DNA of 38,476 bases from Pedosphaera sp. GTDB taxonomy: Bacteria > Verrucomicrobiota > Verrucomicrobiia > Limisphaerales > SXQI01. This document shows positions 9,130 to 17,539 of the stretch, piece after piece. Where the stretch lies: assembly GCA_025359965.1 (NCBI GenBank), contig JANYDC010000112.1:1-38476 (forward strand), given 5' to 3'. The notes beneath the pieces are model-generated. The model did no database searches, was not told where the DNA came from, and worked only from the letters and a program-made list of their open reading frames with translations. The translations under genes were made by a program, and so were the position numbers. Numbering within the stretch: the stretch's first letter is position 1; every line of letters starts with the position of its first letter.

Positions 9130-9777
9130 TCAGTCCCTGCGCAAGAGGCGGCTGATTTCCTGATAATCTTTCACGATGTGATCGGCGTGGCCGAGTTGGC
9201 TGGCGGGCAGGGAATTGGTGATGGCAATGACGGTCATGCCAGCGGATTTTCCTGCGGTCACGCCCGCCGATGAATCCTCAATGACGCAGCAGGTTGTGGG
9301 ATCGACGCCAAGCAATTCGGCTGCGCGGAGAAACACGTCGGGGGCAGGCTTGCCGTGTGGCACATCGGACACGCTGACGACATGCTTGAAGAAGCGGCGG
9401 AGGTCTGACATGGCCAGCACTGCATCAATAACCGGGTGCAGCGAACCGGAAGCCAAGGCCAGGGGGTAGACTAGGGAAAGTTCCTCAACCAGTTCGGGCA
9501 GCGTCGGGAAAATGGGTTTCTTCTCGTCGATGATTTTGAGGAACCTGTCCTGTTTCAGCCCGCTTAGTTTTTCCAGAGTGTGTGGCGGCTGATGCTTGGC
9601 GATGAAGTCATTCCAAAGGGTGCGGTCGGAACGTCCATAGTAGGCAGGGAAGTCGATGCCGTGGGTTTCCCCATAACCTAGTTCGTGGAATATTTCGCGG
9701 AAGGCGGCTTCATGGAGCGGTTCGGAATCGATGATGACTCCGTCCATGTCAAAGATGACTGCTTCAAAACGTTTCAT
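9130..9777 (-). CDS. HAD-superfamily phosphatase / beta-phosphoglucomutase-like
   Basis: A 215-residue haloacid dehalogenase-like hydrolase. Motif I is FDMDGVIIDSEPLH, with the nucleophile and acid Asp pair (DMD) and the GVIIDSEP continuation typical of the phosphoglucomutase/phosphatase subgroup. Motif II is the Ser in LALASGSLH, motif III the Lys in HGKPAPDVFL, and motif IV is CVIEDSSAGVTAGKSAGM. The cap is the alpha-helical type inserted after motif I. The substrate cannot be deduced: beta-phosphoglucomutase, 2-deoxyglucose-6-phosphatase or another sugar phosphatase are all possible. It is flanked by 5-base gaps on both sides and probably belongs to one operon with the VOC protein gene and lnt. 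Confidence 0.85.
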   Translation of the reverse strand: MKRFEAVIFDMDGVIIDSEPLHEAAFREIFHELGYGETHGIDFPAYYGRSDRTLWNDFIAKHQPPHTLEKLSGLKQDRFLKIIDEKKPIFPTLPELVEELSLVYPLALASGSLHPVIDAVLAMSDLRRFFKHVVSVSDVPHGKPAPDVFLRAAELLGVDPTTCCVIEDSSAGVTAGKSAGMTVIAITNSLPASQLGHADHIVKDYQEISRLLRRD

Positions 9778-9782
9778 GAAAA

Positions 9783-10202
9783 TCAGAGGGCGGGGAGCGG
9801 TATTTGGTCAGGGTTGCTCCTCTCGACCAAGTGCCAGAGGTTGCCTTCGGGATCGGAAAAAAAGCGGACACGCCCCCCTCCGCCAGCCGGACGAATATCG
9901 CTCCTCCACGAAACGTTGTGCTGGTCGAGATGCTGGATGGCGGTTTCAAGATTCGGCACGCGCAGGGCCAGGTGACGCCATCCAGCGACGCCATTGATCG
10001 CGGCAACCTCTGGCGTTGAGCGCGTGGTGGCGGGATAAATTTCGATCATCGAGCCTCCGGGAAGTCGCAGTAGATACGCCTCCACCTCAGGGCTGCGCCA
10101 GACTTCGGTCGTGTTCAAGACGTTGGTGTACCATTCGCGCAATAAGTTGGGCGAAGTGGCGGCGAGGCCAATATGATCGAGATTGAAGTTAACCTGTGTC
10201 AC
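9783..10202 (-). CDS. VOC-family (glyoxalase-like) protein
   Basis: A 139-residue protein made of two beta-alpha-beta-beta-beta modules of the vicinal oxygen chelate fold. Metal-ligand candidates are His10 (LDHIGLAA), the Glu in GSMIEIYP, the His in GWRHLALRV and the Glu in RVRFFSDPEGNLWHLVE. The DPEGNLWHLVE ending is characteristic of the glyoxalase/bleomycin-resistance group. The reaction is not predictable from sequence. It is the first gene of the minus-strand run 10202-4773 and is divergent from the LRR gene. Confidence 0.8.
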   Translation of the reverse strand: MTQVNFNLDHIGLAATSPNLLREWYTNVLNTTEVWRSPEVEAYLLRLPGGSMIEIYPATTRSTPEVAAINGVAGWRHLALRVPNLETAIQHLDQHNVSWRSDIRPAGGGGRVRFFSDPEGNLWHLVERSNPDQIPLPAL

Positions 10203-10279
10203 GGGGACGAACTAAGCGGGCATCAGCAGGTTTTGGCAAGTCCTGTTTGAGTGGCCTTGTACTTGGTACTCTCCAAACG

Positions 10280-10308
10280 TTGACATTGGCAGTCGCGCGG
10301 TGCATAAA
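10280..10308 (+). promoter_or_regulatory. Sigma-70-type promoter of the LRR gene
   Basis: TTGACA (10280-10285) followed after exactly 17 bases by CATAAA (10303-10308). The -35 box is perfect and the -10 box matches 4 of 6. Transcription would start near 10315, upstream of both possible start codons (10341 and 10392). Confidence 0.55.
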
Positions 10309-10391
10309 CGGCCAATACCAAAATTGATCGGCGCGACTGGATGGAATTTGTAACCAGCACGTTCGTTGAAGGCAGAACCAAGAACTTTACT

Positions 10392-12908
10392 ATGAAAAAG
10401 GCGCTTTTATCTCTGACGAAACCTCCAGTTGAGAACACATTTTTTAGTGGTAGCACGCTTGCCTTGAAACTTTGGTTGCTCTTGCTCTTAGCCTTATCCA
10501 TCCCAACCCACGCCCAACTCACCTATACCACCGACAGCGAAACCATTACTATCACCGGCCATACTGGGGATATCGGCAGTCTGAGCATTCCCAGCACGAT
10601 TGAAGGACTGCCCGTCACGACAATCGCGTCAGGCGCATTCCAAAACAGACGAGACCTCAGAAGCGTCACGATTCCCAACAGCGTGACCGACATTGAGGAC
10701 TATGCGTTTTGGAACTGCCCCGGCCTAACCAGCATGTCCATCCCCAACAGCGTGTCCAATATAGGGAACTCTGCCTTCGCTGGCTGCACCGGGCTGACGG
10801 CCCTATCCGTGGATGCCGAAAACCCATCCTTCAGCAGCGTGAGCGGAGTCTTGTTCAACAAAGCCCGGACGGAGCTCATCCAATACCCACTATCGAGGGC
10901 GGGTGCCTCCTACACAATCCCCGCTGGCGTGACCGATATTAGGAATGACGCATTCTCGGATTGCACCGGCCTGGGCAGTGTTTCCATCCCGAACAGCGTG
11001 TCCACCATCGAAAATAATGCCTTCGCCGGCTGCACCGGCCTAACAATCGTGACCATCCCCGACGGCGTGATCAACATCGGCAACCGTGCCTTTACTGGCT
11101 GCATCGGCCTTACGGCCATTTTCGTGGATGCGGAAAACCCATCCTTTAGCAGCGTGGACGGAGTCCTGTTCAACAAAGCCCAGACCGAGCTCATCCAGTA
11201 CCCAATATCGAGGGCGGCTGCCTCCTACACGATCCCTGCCGGAGTGGCCAGAATCGGGAACTATGCGTTCTCCATCTGCAAGCACCTGACCAGACTGACC
11301 CTCGCCAACAGCGTGACCAGCATCGGGGACTATGCCTTCACCCGTTGCACCGGCCTTACCAGTCTTGCCCTGCCAAACAGCGTAACCAACATCGGGAACG
11401 GTGCCTTCTCGGATTGCACGGGGCTAACCAGTGTGGCCCTCCCCGACAGAGTGGCCAGCATCGGTGACTATGCTTTCAACCGCTGCACCAGCCTGACCGC
11501 CATTTCCGTGGATGCGGAAAACCCATCCTTCAGCAGTGTGGACGGAGTCCTGTTCAACAAAAGTCAGACGGAACTATTCCAATACCCAGCATCAAAGGCG
11601 GGTCCCTACACCATCCCCGCTACCGTGACCTACCCCCGGAACGGTGCCTTGACTGGCTGCACTGGCCTTACTAGTTTAATCATTCCCAACAGCGCGACCA
11701 ATATCGGTAACGGTACCTTTGCCGGTTGCACCAACCTGACGGCCATTTCCGTGGGCGCTGGAAACCCATCATTGAGCAGCGTTGACGGAGTCCTGTTCAA
11801 CAAAACCCAGACGGAGCTAGTCCAATACCCAATATCGAGGGTGGGTGCCTCCTACGCCATCCCCGCCGCCGTGACCTGCGTCGAAAACCGTGCCTTCTCT
11901 GGCTGCACCGCTCTGGCTAGCGTGTCCATCCCCAGCAGCGTCGCCAGCATCTATGGCGATACCTTTGCTGGTTGCACCGGCCTGGCCAGCATTTTCGTGG
12001 ATGGGGATAACCAGTCCTATAGCAGCTCGGAAGGAGTCCTCTTCGACAAGACCCAGACGGAACTCATTCAATACCCGTTGGCAAAGGTGGCTGTCTCCTA
12101 CGAGGTGCCCGGTAGCGTGACCACTATAGGTTATTCTGCGTTCTCTCGCTGCACCAGCCTGTCCAGAGTGATCATCTCTAAAAGCGTAACCTACATCGGG
12201 GACTCTGCTTTCCGTGACTGCCCCAGTCTGACGGCCATTTCCGTGGATGCGGAAAACCCCTCCTTCAGCAGCGTAAACGGAATCCTCTTCAACAAAGCGC
12301 GGACTGGACTCATCCAATGCCCGAGAGCAACGGTGGGTGCCTATGCAATCCCCAGCAGCGTGGCCACCATCGGGGACGCCGCGTTCTCCCTCTGCACCAG
12401 TCTGACTAGTGTGACCCTACCTAACAGCGTGGCCACCGTCGGGAAGAATGCATTCTTTGGCTGCACCGGCCTTACCACTGTGACCATTCCTATCGACGCA
12501 CTCAGCATCGGAGCCTATTCTTTCTATTCCTGCTCGAACCTCCACGGAGTCTATTTCCTTGGAATTCATCCCTATGCCGGAGCCCAAGCGTTCGGTGCCA
12601 GCCAGGCCACCATTTATTACATGCCGGGAACCACCGGTTGGGGATCGACCTACGCCGGGCGTCCCGCAGTGCTGTGGAATCCTGAGGCTCCTACGGATGG
12701 TATGGACTTTGGGGTGAAAGCGGGCCAGTTTGGTTTTAGCGCTACCGGGAGCAACGATGTTGAGGTGGTGGTGGAGGCTTGCGACGATCTATCCCTGCCC
12801 GTCTGGTTTCCGTTGAGCACGAATACTCTTACCAGCGGATCTTCCTACTTTAGCGATGCGACATGGACTAACCATTCAAGCCGAATCTACCGTTTGCGTT
12901 CGCCATGA
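10392..12908 (+). CDS. Secreted BspA-like leucine-rich repeat (LRR_5) protein
   Basis: A secreted or surface protein of 838 residues. I chose the ATG at 10392, because it gives a basic N-terminus, then a hydrophobic core (LWLLLLLALSI) and an Ala-Gln cleavage site; an ATG at 10341 adds 17 residues. The mature protein is a long series of BspA/TpLRR repeats of the form IPNSVTxIGxxAFxxCTGLTSV. Six times the series is interrupted by a cassette of the form NPSFSSVxGVLFNKxxTELIQYP (DNA starting near 10811, 11125, 11509, 11750, 11997 and 12242). The last 65 residues (VVVEACDDLSLPVW to RIYRLRSP) form a separate beta-rich module that I associate with exported proteins of Pedosphaera-like Verrucomicrobiota. 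BspA relatives often mediate adhesion or protein binding; the partner here is unknown. Confidence 0.85.
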   Translation: MKKALLSLTKPPVENTFFSGSTLALKLWLLLLLALSIPTHAQLTYTTDSETITITGHTGDIGSLSIPSTIEGLPVTTIASGAFQNRRDLRSVTIPNSVTDIEDYAFWNCPGLTSMSIPNSVSNIGNSAFAGCTGLTALSVDAENPSFSSVSGVLFNKARTELIQYPLSRAGASYTIPAGVTDIRNDAFSDCTGLGSVSIPNSVSTIENNAFAGCTGLTIVTIPDGVINIGNRAFTGCIGLTAIFVDAENPSFSSVDGVLFNKAQTELIQYPISRAAASYTIPAGVARIGNYAFSICKHLTRLTLANSVTSIGDYAFTRCTGLTSLALPNSVTNIGNGAFSDCTGLTSVALPDRVASIGDYAFNRCTSLTAISVDAENPSFSSVDGVLFNKSQTELFQYPASKAGPYTIPATVTYPRNGALTGCTGLTSLIIPNSATNIGNGTFAGCTNLTAISVGAGNPSLSSVDGVLFNKTQTELVQYPISRVGASYAIPAAVTCVENRAFSGCTALASVSIPSSVASIYGDTFAGCTGLASIFVDGDNQSYSSSEGVLFDKTQTELIQYPLAKVAVSYEVPGSVTTIGYSAFSRCTSLSRVIISKSVTYIGDSAFRDCPSLTAISVDAENPSFSSVNGILFNKARTGLIQCPRATVGAYAIPSSVATIGDAAFSLCTSLTSVTLPNSVATVGKNAFFGCTGLTTVTIPIDALSIGAYSFYSCSNLHGVYFLGIHPYAGAQAFGASQATIYYMPGTTGWGSTYAGRPAVLWNPEAPTDGMDFGVKAGQFGFSATGSNDVEVVVEACDDLSLPVWFPLSTNTLTSGSSYFSDATWTNHSSRIYRLRSP

Positions 12909-13006
12909 TCGAGGGGGTTGCTCGATTCGCTTCTGACACACCACACGAATCAACGCAAAGTGACTCCTCCCGTTCGCGGAGTTTGAGTTTAAATTCTGAA
13001 AAAGGC

Positions 13007-13035
13007 TTGTCATGCTTCGGCGGGTGTGGGATATA
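13007..13035 (+). promoter_or_regulatory. Probable promoter of tRNA-Lys
   Basis: TTGTCA (13007-13012), a 17-base spacer, then GATATA (13030-13035), placing the transcription start about 10 bases before the tRNA. The -35 box matches 5 of 6 and the -10 box is weak. Confidence 0.4.
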
Positions 13036-13052
13036 CAACGCCTGCTTACGGC

Positions 13053-13127
13053 GCCTCGGTAGCTCAATGGTAGAGCAGCTGACTCTTAATCAGCTTGTTG
13101 ACGGTTCGAGCCCGTCCCGGGGCACCA
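13053..13127 (+). tRNA. tRNA-Lys(CTT)
   Basis: A 75-base cloverleaf can be drawn fully. The acceptor GCCTCGG pairs with CCGGGGC (one G-T pair). The D stem is GCTC/GAGC, the anticodon stem GCTGA/TCAGC with loop CTCTTAA (anticodon CTT), and the T stem GACGG/CCGTC with loop TTCGAGC. A discriminator A and an encoded CCA end the gene. Anticodon CTT reads the lysine codon AAG. Confidence 0.95.
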
Positions 13128-13371
13128 TCTCTTTTCGATTTTTTCGCGTTTTCAGATCCGTTGAGAATCGGAAGGTTTCGACAGGCATTCACGAGGTCGC
13201 AGTTAAACCCCAACCATGCCAGCATTGTTAACTCCCCCGAGTCGAAAATATCGCGACCGTGCAGGCCGCTGAAATTTTGAATCTGGACTGTTACCCAGTC
13301 CGATGGACTGGGCTGAGGAAGGACGGCCCTTTGGGCCTGAGAAACTGGCGGTACATGAGATATGGGGTCGC

Positions 13372-14295
13372 TCAGGATCTTGGGTGGAACTTTTGGTGGA
13401 CATCCCTCAGGCGGCTTTTGGAGACGTGGGTGTACAGCTCGGTGGTGCTGATGGAGGCGTGGCCCAGCATTTCCTGGATGACCCGAAGGTCTGCTCCATG
13501 TTCCAGAAGATGGGTGGCGAAGCTGTGGCGAAGCATGTGTGGGGTGATATTGCGTGTGATGCCGGCCCGCTTGATGGCGCGCTTGATCCGTCCCCATAAA
13601 GTCGTGGCGGCGAAGGATGTGCCCCGCTGGGTCAGAAACACGGTGCCCGGAGTTTTGGGGCCGACCAATTTTGGCCGGGCCGAGTTAAGGTATTGTTGAA
13701 TGGCCTCCACCGCGCGCGAACCCACCGGGACAACCCGCTCCTTATTCCCCTTGCCAATCACACTGACAAATCCGGCATCCAGATGAAGTTGCTCCAACCG
13801 GATGGATCGCAGTTCGGCCAGCCGAAGCCCCGATGCATAAGCCAGTTCCAGCACTGCGCGATCGCACTGATCCGACGGGGTTGGACCGGCGGTATCGGCG
13901 AGAATCTGGTCGACCTCGTCCATGCTGAGGGTCTTGGGCAGGAGCATCCAGCGTTTGGGGAGCGAAAGGGTTTCGGATGGATTCTTCGCCAGCATACCTT
14001 CTGTGTTGGCAAATTTGAAGAAGGCCCGGAGTGCGGCGATCTCCAAATAAATGGTGCTGCTCGAAAGTAATCCGCCTTTTTTTCCTCCGCCGATGGGTTT
14101 GGTTTGCCGCGCTTGTTCCTCCATCAAGAAGCGAGTCAGGTGGCTGAGTTCGACCTCCCGCCAATGACTGATGTGGTTGGCACCGGCCCACTCGACAAAA
14201 TGGCCCAGGAGTTGGGAGTAGGTCAGTACGGTTTTGGGGGACTGGCCGCGCTCGGCGCGGATGGAGTATAAAAAATCCTCAAGCAGTGCGCGCAT
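13372..14295 (-). CDS. xerD: Tyrosine recombinase XerC/XerD
   Basis: A 307-residue site-specific recombinase that resolves chromosome dimers at dif together with a partner Xer protein. The N-terminal SAM-like core-binding domain (residues about 1-95) is followed by the catalytic domain with Arg158 (YASGLRLAEL), Lys182 or Lys185 (GKGNKERVVP), His253 and Arg256 (HMLRHSFATHLL), His279 (MLGHASISTT) and the nucleophile Tyr288 (ELYTHV). Length and motifs are those of the housekeeping XerC/D group rather than phage integrases. It starts 10 bases after purC, so the two are probably co-transcribed. Choosing between XerC and XerD would need a tree. Confidence 0.9.
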   Translation of the reverse strand: MRALLEDFLYSIRAERGQSPKTVLTYSQLLGHFVEWAGANHISHWREVELSHLTRFLMEEQARQTKPIGGGKKGGLLSSSTIYLEIAALRAFFKFANTEGMLAKNPSETLSLPKRWMLLPKTLSMDEVDQILADTAGPTPSDQCDRAVLELAYASGLRLAELRSIRLEQLHLDAGFVSVIGKGNKERVVPVGSRAVEAIQQYLNSARPKLVGPKTPGTVFLTQRGTSFAATTLWGRIKRAIKRAGITRNITPHMLRHSFATHLLEHGADLRVIQEMLGHASISTTELYTHVSKSRLRDVHQKFHPRS

Positions 14296-14305
14296 GATCG
14301 TCGGA

Positions 14306-15208
14306 TCAAAGCGCAGGCAACTGGCGGCCCGTCAGGAGCTCGTAAGCCTCCTGATATTTGGCCTGGGTGCGAGCCACGACTTCTGGGGGAAGGGCAGGGG
14401 CGGGCGGGGTTTTGTCCCAATCCAATGTTTCGAGATAGTCGCGCACAAACTGTTTGTCGAAGCTTGGTTGGATGCGGCCGGGGGTGTACTGATCCGCTGG
14501 CCAAAAACGTGATGAATCGGGAGTCAACACTTCATCGATCAGAATCAGTTTTCCGTGTAAAAGCCCGAACTCAAATTTGGTGTCTGCGATGATAATGCCC
14601 CGTTCGCGGGCATAGGCTCGCGCAAATTGGTAAATGGCCAGGCTCAATCGGCGGGCTTCTGCGGCGATATCCTTGCCGACAATGTTCTCGGCCTCCGAGT
14701 AGGAAATGTTTTCGTCGTGCCCGCTTTCGGCCTTGGTGGCGGGGGTGAAAATGGGTTCAGGCAGTTCTGATGATTCGACCAACCCCGCAGGCAGGGCGAT
14801 GCCGCAAACAGATTTGTTCTTTTGGTATTCCTTCCAACCGGAGCCAGCCAGATAGCCGCGTACGACACATTCAATAGCCAAAGGCTGGGCTTTTTCCACA
14901 ATCATGCTGCGACCGTTGAGCAGGGCGGAAAAGGGAGCCAACGCGGCGGGGAGGGGATCGTTTTCCCGCAAGCGGCGATGATTGGGGGGGATCTCCGCAA
15001 GCAGATCGAACCAGAAATGGGAGATGCGGGTCAGGACTTCGCCTTTGCGGGGAATGCCATTGGGCATCACGCAATCAAAGGCGGAGATGCGATCCGTGGC
15101 CACGAAGAGCAGTGTGTCACCAAGGTCAAAAATCTCACGGACCTTTCCGCTTTTAACGCGTTTCAGCCCGGGCAGATCGAAATTCAAAACGGGTTCGTTT
15201 TTCACCAT
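14306..15208 (-). CDS. purC: SAICAR synthetase (phosphoribosylaminoimidazole-succinocarboxamide synthase)
   Basis: Condenses CAIR with aspartate using ATP in de novo purine synthesis. The 300-residue protein is the longer form of the family. Visible signatures are SGKVREIFDLGDTLLFVATD near the N-terminus, RISAFDCVMPNGIPRKGEVL, the ECVVRGYLAGSGWKEYQ segment, IIADTKFEFG and IDEVLTPDSSRFWP. I chose the ATG at 15208 (MVKNEPVLNFDL), because the open frame further upstream to 15772 runs antisense through rpe and has no similarity to the family. It is divergent from rpe with about 95 bases between starts and is followed closely by xerD. The other purine genes in the window, purK and purE, are some 4 kb away. 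Confidence 0.96.
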   Translation of the reverse strand: MVKNEPVLNFDLPGLKRVKSGKVREIFDLGDTLLFVATDRISAFDCVMPNGIPRKGEVLTRISHFWFDLLAEIPPNHRRLRENDPLPAALAPFSALLNGRSMIVEKAQPLAIECVVRGYLAGSGWKEYQKNKSVCGIALPAGLVESSELPEPIFTPATKAESGHDENISYSEAENIVGKDIAAEARRLSLAIYQFARAYARERGIIIADTKFEFGLLHGKLILIDEVLTPDSSRFWPADQYTPGRIQPSFDKQFVRDYLETLDWDKTPPAPALPPEVVARTQAKYQEAYELLTGRQLPAL

Positions 15209-15304
15209 GTTTTGCCATGCTGGGCAAGGGGCTTGAGTCTGTAAATCAATTTTGCATTTACTACCGATTGACGCGGACGGGGTGAAATACGTAGTTTTGT
15301 GCAG

Positions 15305-15979
15305 ATGATTATCGCCCCATCGCTGTTGGCGGCCAATTTTGGCAAGTTTGCGCACGAGGCTGCACGTCTGGAAAAGGCGGGCGCTGACTGGCTGCACTGC
15401 GACATCATGGATGGCAATTTTGTGCCGAACATTTCCTTCGGCCCGGCGGTGGTCAAGACGGTCAATGAGGCCACCAAGATGTTTCTGGATGTTCATCTCA
15501 TGTGCGTGAACCCGGATATTTTGTTCGAGCCCTTCGTCAAAGCGGGCGCTGATCAACTGACCGTCCACGTCGAGTTGGAGGACAGGGTTGCGCATTTGCT
15601 GTGGAAAATTCGTTCTTTGGGCAAAAAAGTAGGGCTGGCGATTAACCCCCCAACAAGCATCGAAGCCGTTAAACCCTTCCTCAAATCGATCGATTTGCTC
15701 TTGATCATGACGGTCAATCCAGGATTTGGTGGTCAGCCGTTTATTCCCGAAACCCTTCCCAAAATCCAGCAAGCTGCTGCGTGGCGTAAGAAAATGGGGC
15801 TGAAGTTCCGCTTGGAGGTGGACGGTGGGATCAATTTCGAGACGTCTGTAGAATGCGCCCGCGCTGGCGCGGACACTTTTGTGAGCGGCACAGGTTTGCT
15901 TGGGGAGAAACAGCTAAAACGAGCGATCACAAAAATGCGCGAACTTACCACGAAAGCTTCTTCCCATTCCGCCCGATAA
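15305..15979 (+). CDS. rpe: Ribulose-phosphate 3-epimerase
   Basis: Interconverts ribulose 5-phosphate and xylulose 5-phosphate in the pentose phosphate pathway. The 224-residue TIM barrel shows IIAPSLLAANFGKF at the N-terminus, the metal-ligand segments DWLHCDIMDGNFVPNISFG (His and Asp) and FLDVHLMCVNP, MTVNPGFGGQPFIPE, and the phosphate-binding LEVDGGI plus VSGTGLLG at the C-terminal end. The ATG at 15305 fits the family start (MIIAPS); a GTG at 15299 would add two residues. The gene has no visible Shine-Dalgarno sequence. A phosphohexomutase gene follows after 11 bases. Confidence 0.95.
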   Translation: MIIAPSLLAANFGKFAHEAARLEKAGADWLHCDIMDGNFVPNISFGPAVVKTVNEATKMFLDVHLMCVNPDILFEPFVKAGADQLTVHVELEDRVAHLLWKIRSLGKKVGLAINPPTSIEAVKPFLKSIDLLLIMTVNPGFGGQPFIPETLPKIQQAAAWRKKMGLKFRLEVDGGINFETSVECARAGADTFVSGTGLLGEKQLKRAITKMRELTTKASSHSAR

Positions 15980-15990
15980 GTTACTTCTGT

Positions 15991-17418
15991 ATGAATAAAC
16001 TGGCCCCAATCAAATTTGGTACCGATGGATGGCGAGCAATTATCGCCGAGGATTTCACCTTCGCCAATGTGGAGCGAGTGGCTCAGGCCACAGCAGACTA
16101 TTGGAATTCTGTCCAAATTCCTGGAACCACCAAAAAGGTGGTGGTCGGTTTTGACCGGCGCTTTTTGTCGGACCAATTCGCCGCGCGGACTGCGGAGATT
16201 ATGGCAGGCAACGGGTTTGAGGTCACCCTGACCAGTGTGCCCACGCCCACTCAAACCATCTCCTTTGCCGTGAAGGCGCTTAAGGGAATTGGCGGAGTGA
16301 TGATCACTGCCAGCCACAATCCACCGGCATTCAATGGCTTTAAGTTGAAAGCGCATTTTGGTGGATCAGCTGATCCGGCCATTTGTCAGGCGGTTGAGGC
16401 ATTGGTTGATAAGAATCCGGTCCGTTCAACGCCTTTGGCTGAAGCTATGAGAAAGGGATTGGTCAAAAAGAAGGATATTCGCGAGCCGTTCTTCAAAGCC
16501 ATCAAGAAACTGGTCGATTTCCCCCTTATCTCCAAGTCCGGCATCAAATTTGCCCATGAAGCGCTGTATGGAGTGGGTGCGGGTTGTTTCGATACTTTGC
16601 TGGAGGGCACGACCTGCAAAGTGACCACGCTTAATAAGGAGCATGATCCGAACTTTGGCGGGATCAATCCTGAGCCGATCGCGAAAAATTACGTCAAGAC
16701 CCAGGCGTTTTTGGCAAAACACCCGCATGATGTGTGTCTGGTCACGGATGGGGACGCCGACCGCGTCGGCGGCATGGACGGCCGCGGAAACCCGCTCAGC
16801 ACTCATCAAATTATCTGTCTGCTGCTTCAGCATTTCATCACCAATCGCGGCCAGACCGGGCGTGTCATTAAAGCCCTTACCACCACATCGATGGTGGATA
16901 AAATGTGCGCACACTACGGGTTGGAGTTGGTTGAAACGGGCGTGGGATTCAAGTACGTCTGCACCGAAATGATCAAAGGCGGGGTGTTGCTCGGTTTTGA
17001 GGAAAGCGGCGGCATTGGTTTTCCTGGTCATATTCCTGAGCGTGATGGGATTCTTTCGGGGCTTATGCTTCTGGAGTTGTTGGCCACGGAAAAACAACCT
17101 TTGCCCAAATTACTGGCTGGCTTGACCAAACAATTTGGCCCGCATTGCTACGCGCGGATCGATACACACTTTCCGTTGGAGAAACGTGCGGCCTTGATGG
17201 CTCATTGCAAAGCCAATCCACCGGCCAAGTTGATTAAGTCAAAAGTGGTGGACGTTAAATCCTATGACGGCGTGAAGTTCATCGCCGAGGATGGTGCATG
17301 GTTGATGTTGCGCGGCAGCGGAACCGAACCGATCTTGCGCATTTACGCTGAAGCGAAAACCGATGCTGACGCGGCGACACTGCTAAAACTGGGTGTTAAA
17401 CTGACGACTCAGGTTTAA
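15991..17418 (+). CDS. Phosphoglucomutase / phosphomannomutase family protein
   Basis: A 475-residue alpha-D-phosphohexomutase. The four domains are marked by the substrate loop FGTDGWRAIIAEDF (residue 9 on), the phosphoserine loop TASHNPPAFNGFK with Ser108 as the phosphorylated residue, the metal-binding DGDADRVGG loop (about residues 251-259), the sugar-specificity loop FEESGGIGFPGHIPERD, and the C-terminal phosphate-binding RGSGTEPILRIYAE. Whether it prefers glucose, mannose or glucosamine phosphates is not decided by these motifs. I used the ATG at 15991 because a longer frame back to 15853 overlaps rpe and adds nothing conserved. It follows rpe by 11 bases and is probably in the same operon. 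Confidence 0.92.
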   Translation: MNKLAPIKFGTDGWRAIIAEDFTFANVERVAQATADYWNSVQIPGTTKKVVVGFDRRFLSDQFAARTAEIMAGNGFEVTLTSVPTPTQTISFAVKALKGIGGVMITASHNPPAFNGFKLKAHFGGSADPAICQAVEALVDKNPVRSTPLAEAMRKGLVKKKDIREPFFKAIKKLVDFPLISKSGIKFAHEALYGVGAGCFDTLLEGTTCKVTTLNKEHDPNFGGINPEPIAKNYVKTQAFLAKHPHDVCLVTDGDADRVGGMDGRGNPLSTHQIICLLLQHFITNRGQTGRVIKALTTTSMVDKMCAHYGLELVETGVGFKYVCTEMIKGGVLLGFEESGGIGFPGHIPERDGILSGLMLLELLATEKQPLPKLLAGLTKQFGPHCYARIDTHFPLEKRAALMAHCKANPPAKLIKSKVVDVKSYDGVKFIAEDGAWLMLRGSGTEPILRIYAEAKTDADAATLLKLGVKLTTQV

Positions 17419-17539
17419 TACCGCAATTAATGCGACGATAAGCGTTTTGTTCGATTATTTGCGATTTCCAAAATCTGCGAGCGGCCTACAGTGGCACCAT
17501 GAGTTTTAACAACCTTATGGGGCGAGTAGAAGCGCGGCT

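Noticed and set aside
10811..12300. Regularly spaced DNA repeats as a CRISPR array
   Set aside because: The repeats are in-frame coding cassettes of the LRR protein with unequal spacing.
12909..13000. Terminator after the LRR gene
   Set aside because: The only pairing is ACTCC with GGAGT around a 10-base loop, with no good T run; too weak.
13053..14295. tRNA-Lys next to a tyrosine recombinase as a sign of an integrated element
   Set aside because: The recombinase has the length and motifs of housekeeping XerC/D, is paired with purC, and no repeat of the tRNA 3' end was found nearby.
15209..15772. In-frame upstream extension of purC
   Set aside because: It runs antisense through rpe and shows no similarity to the family; the conserved N-terminus begins at 15208.
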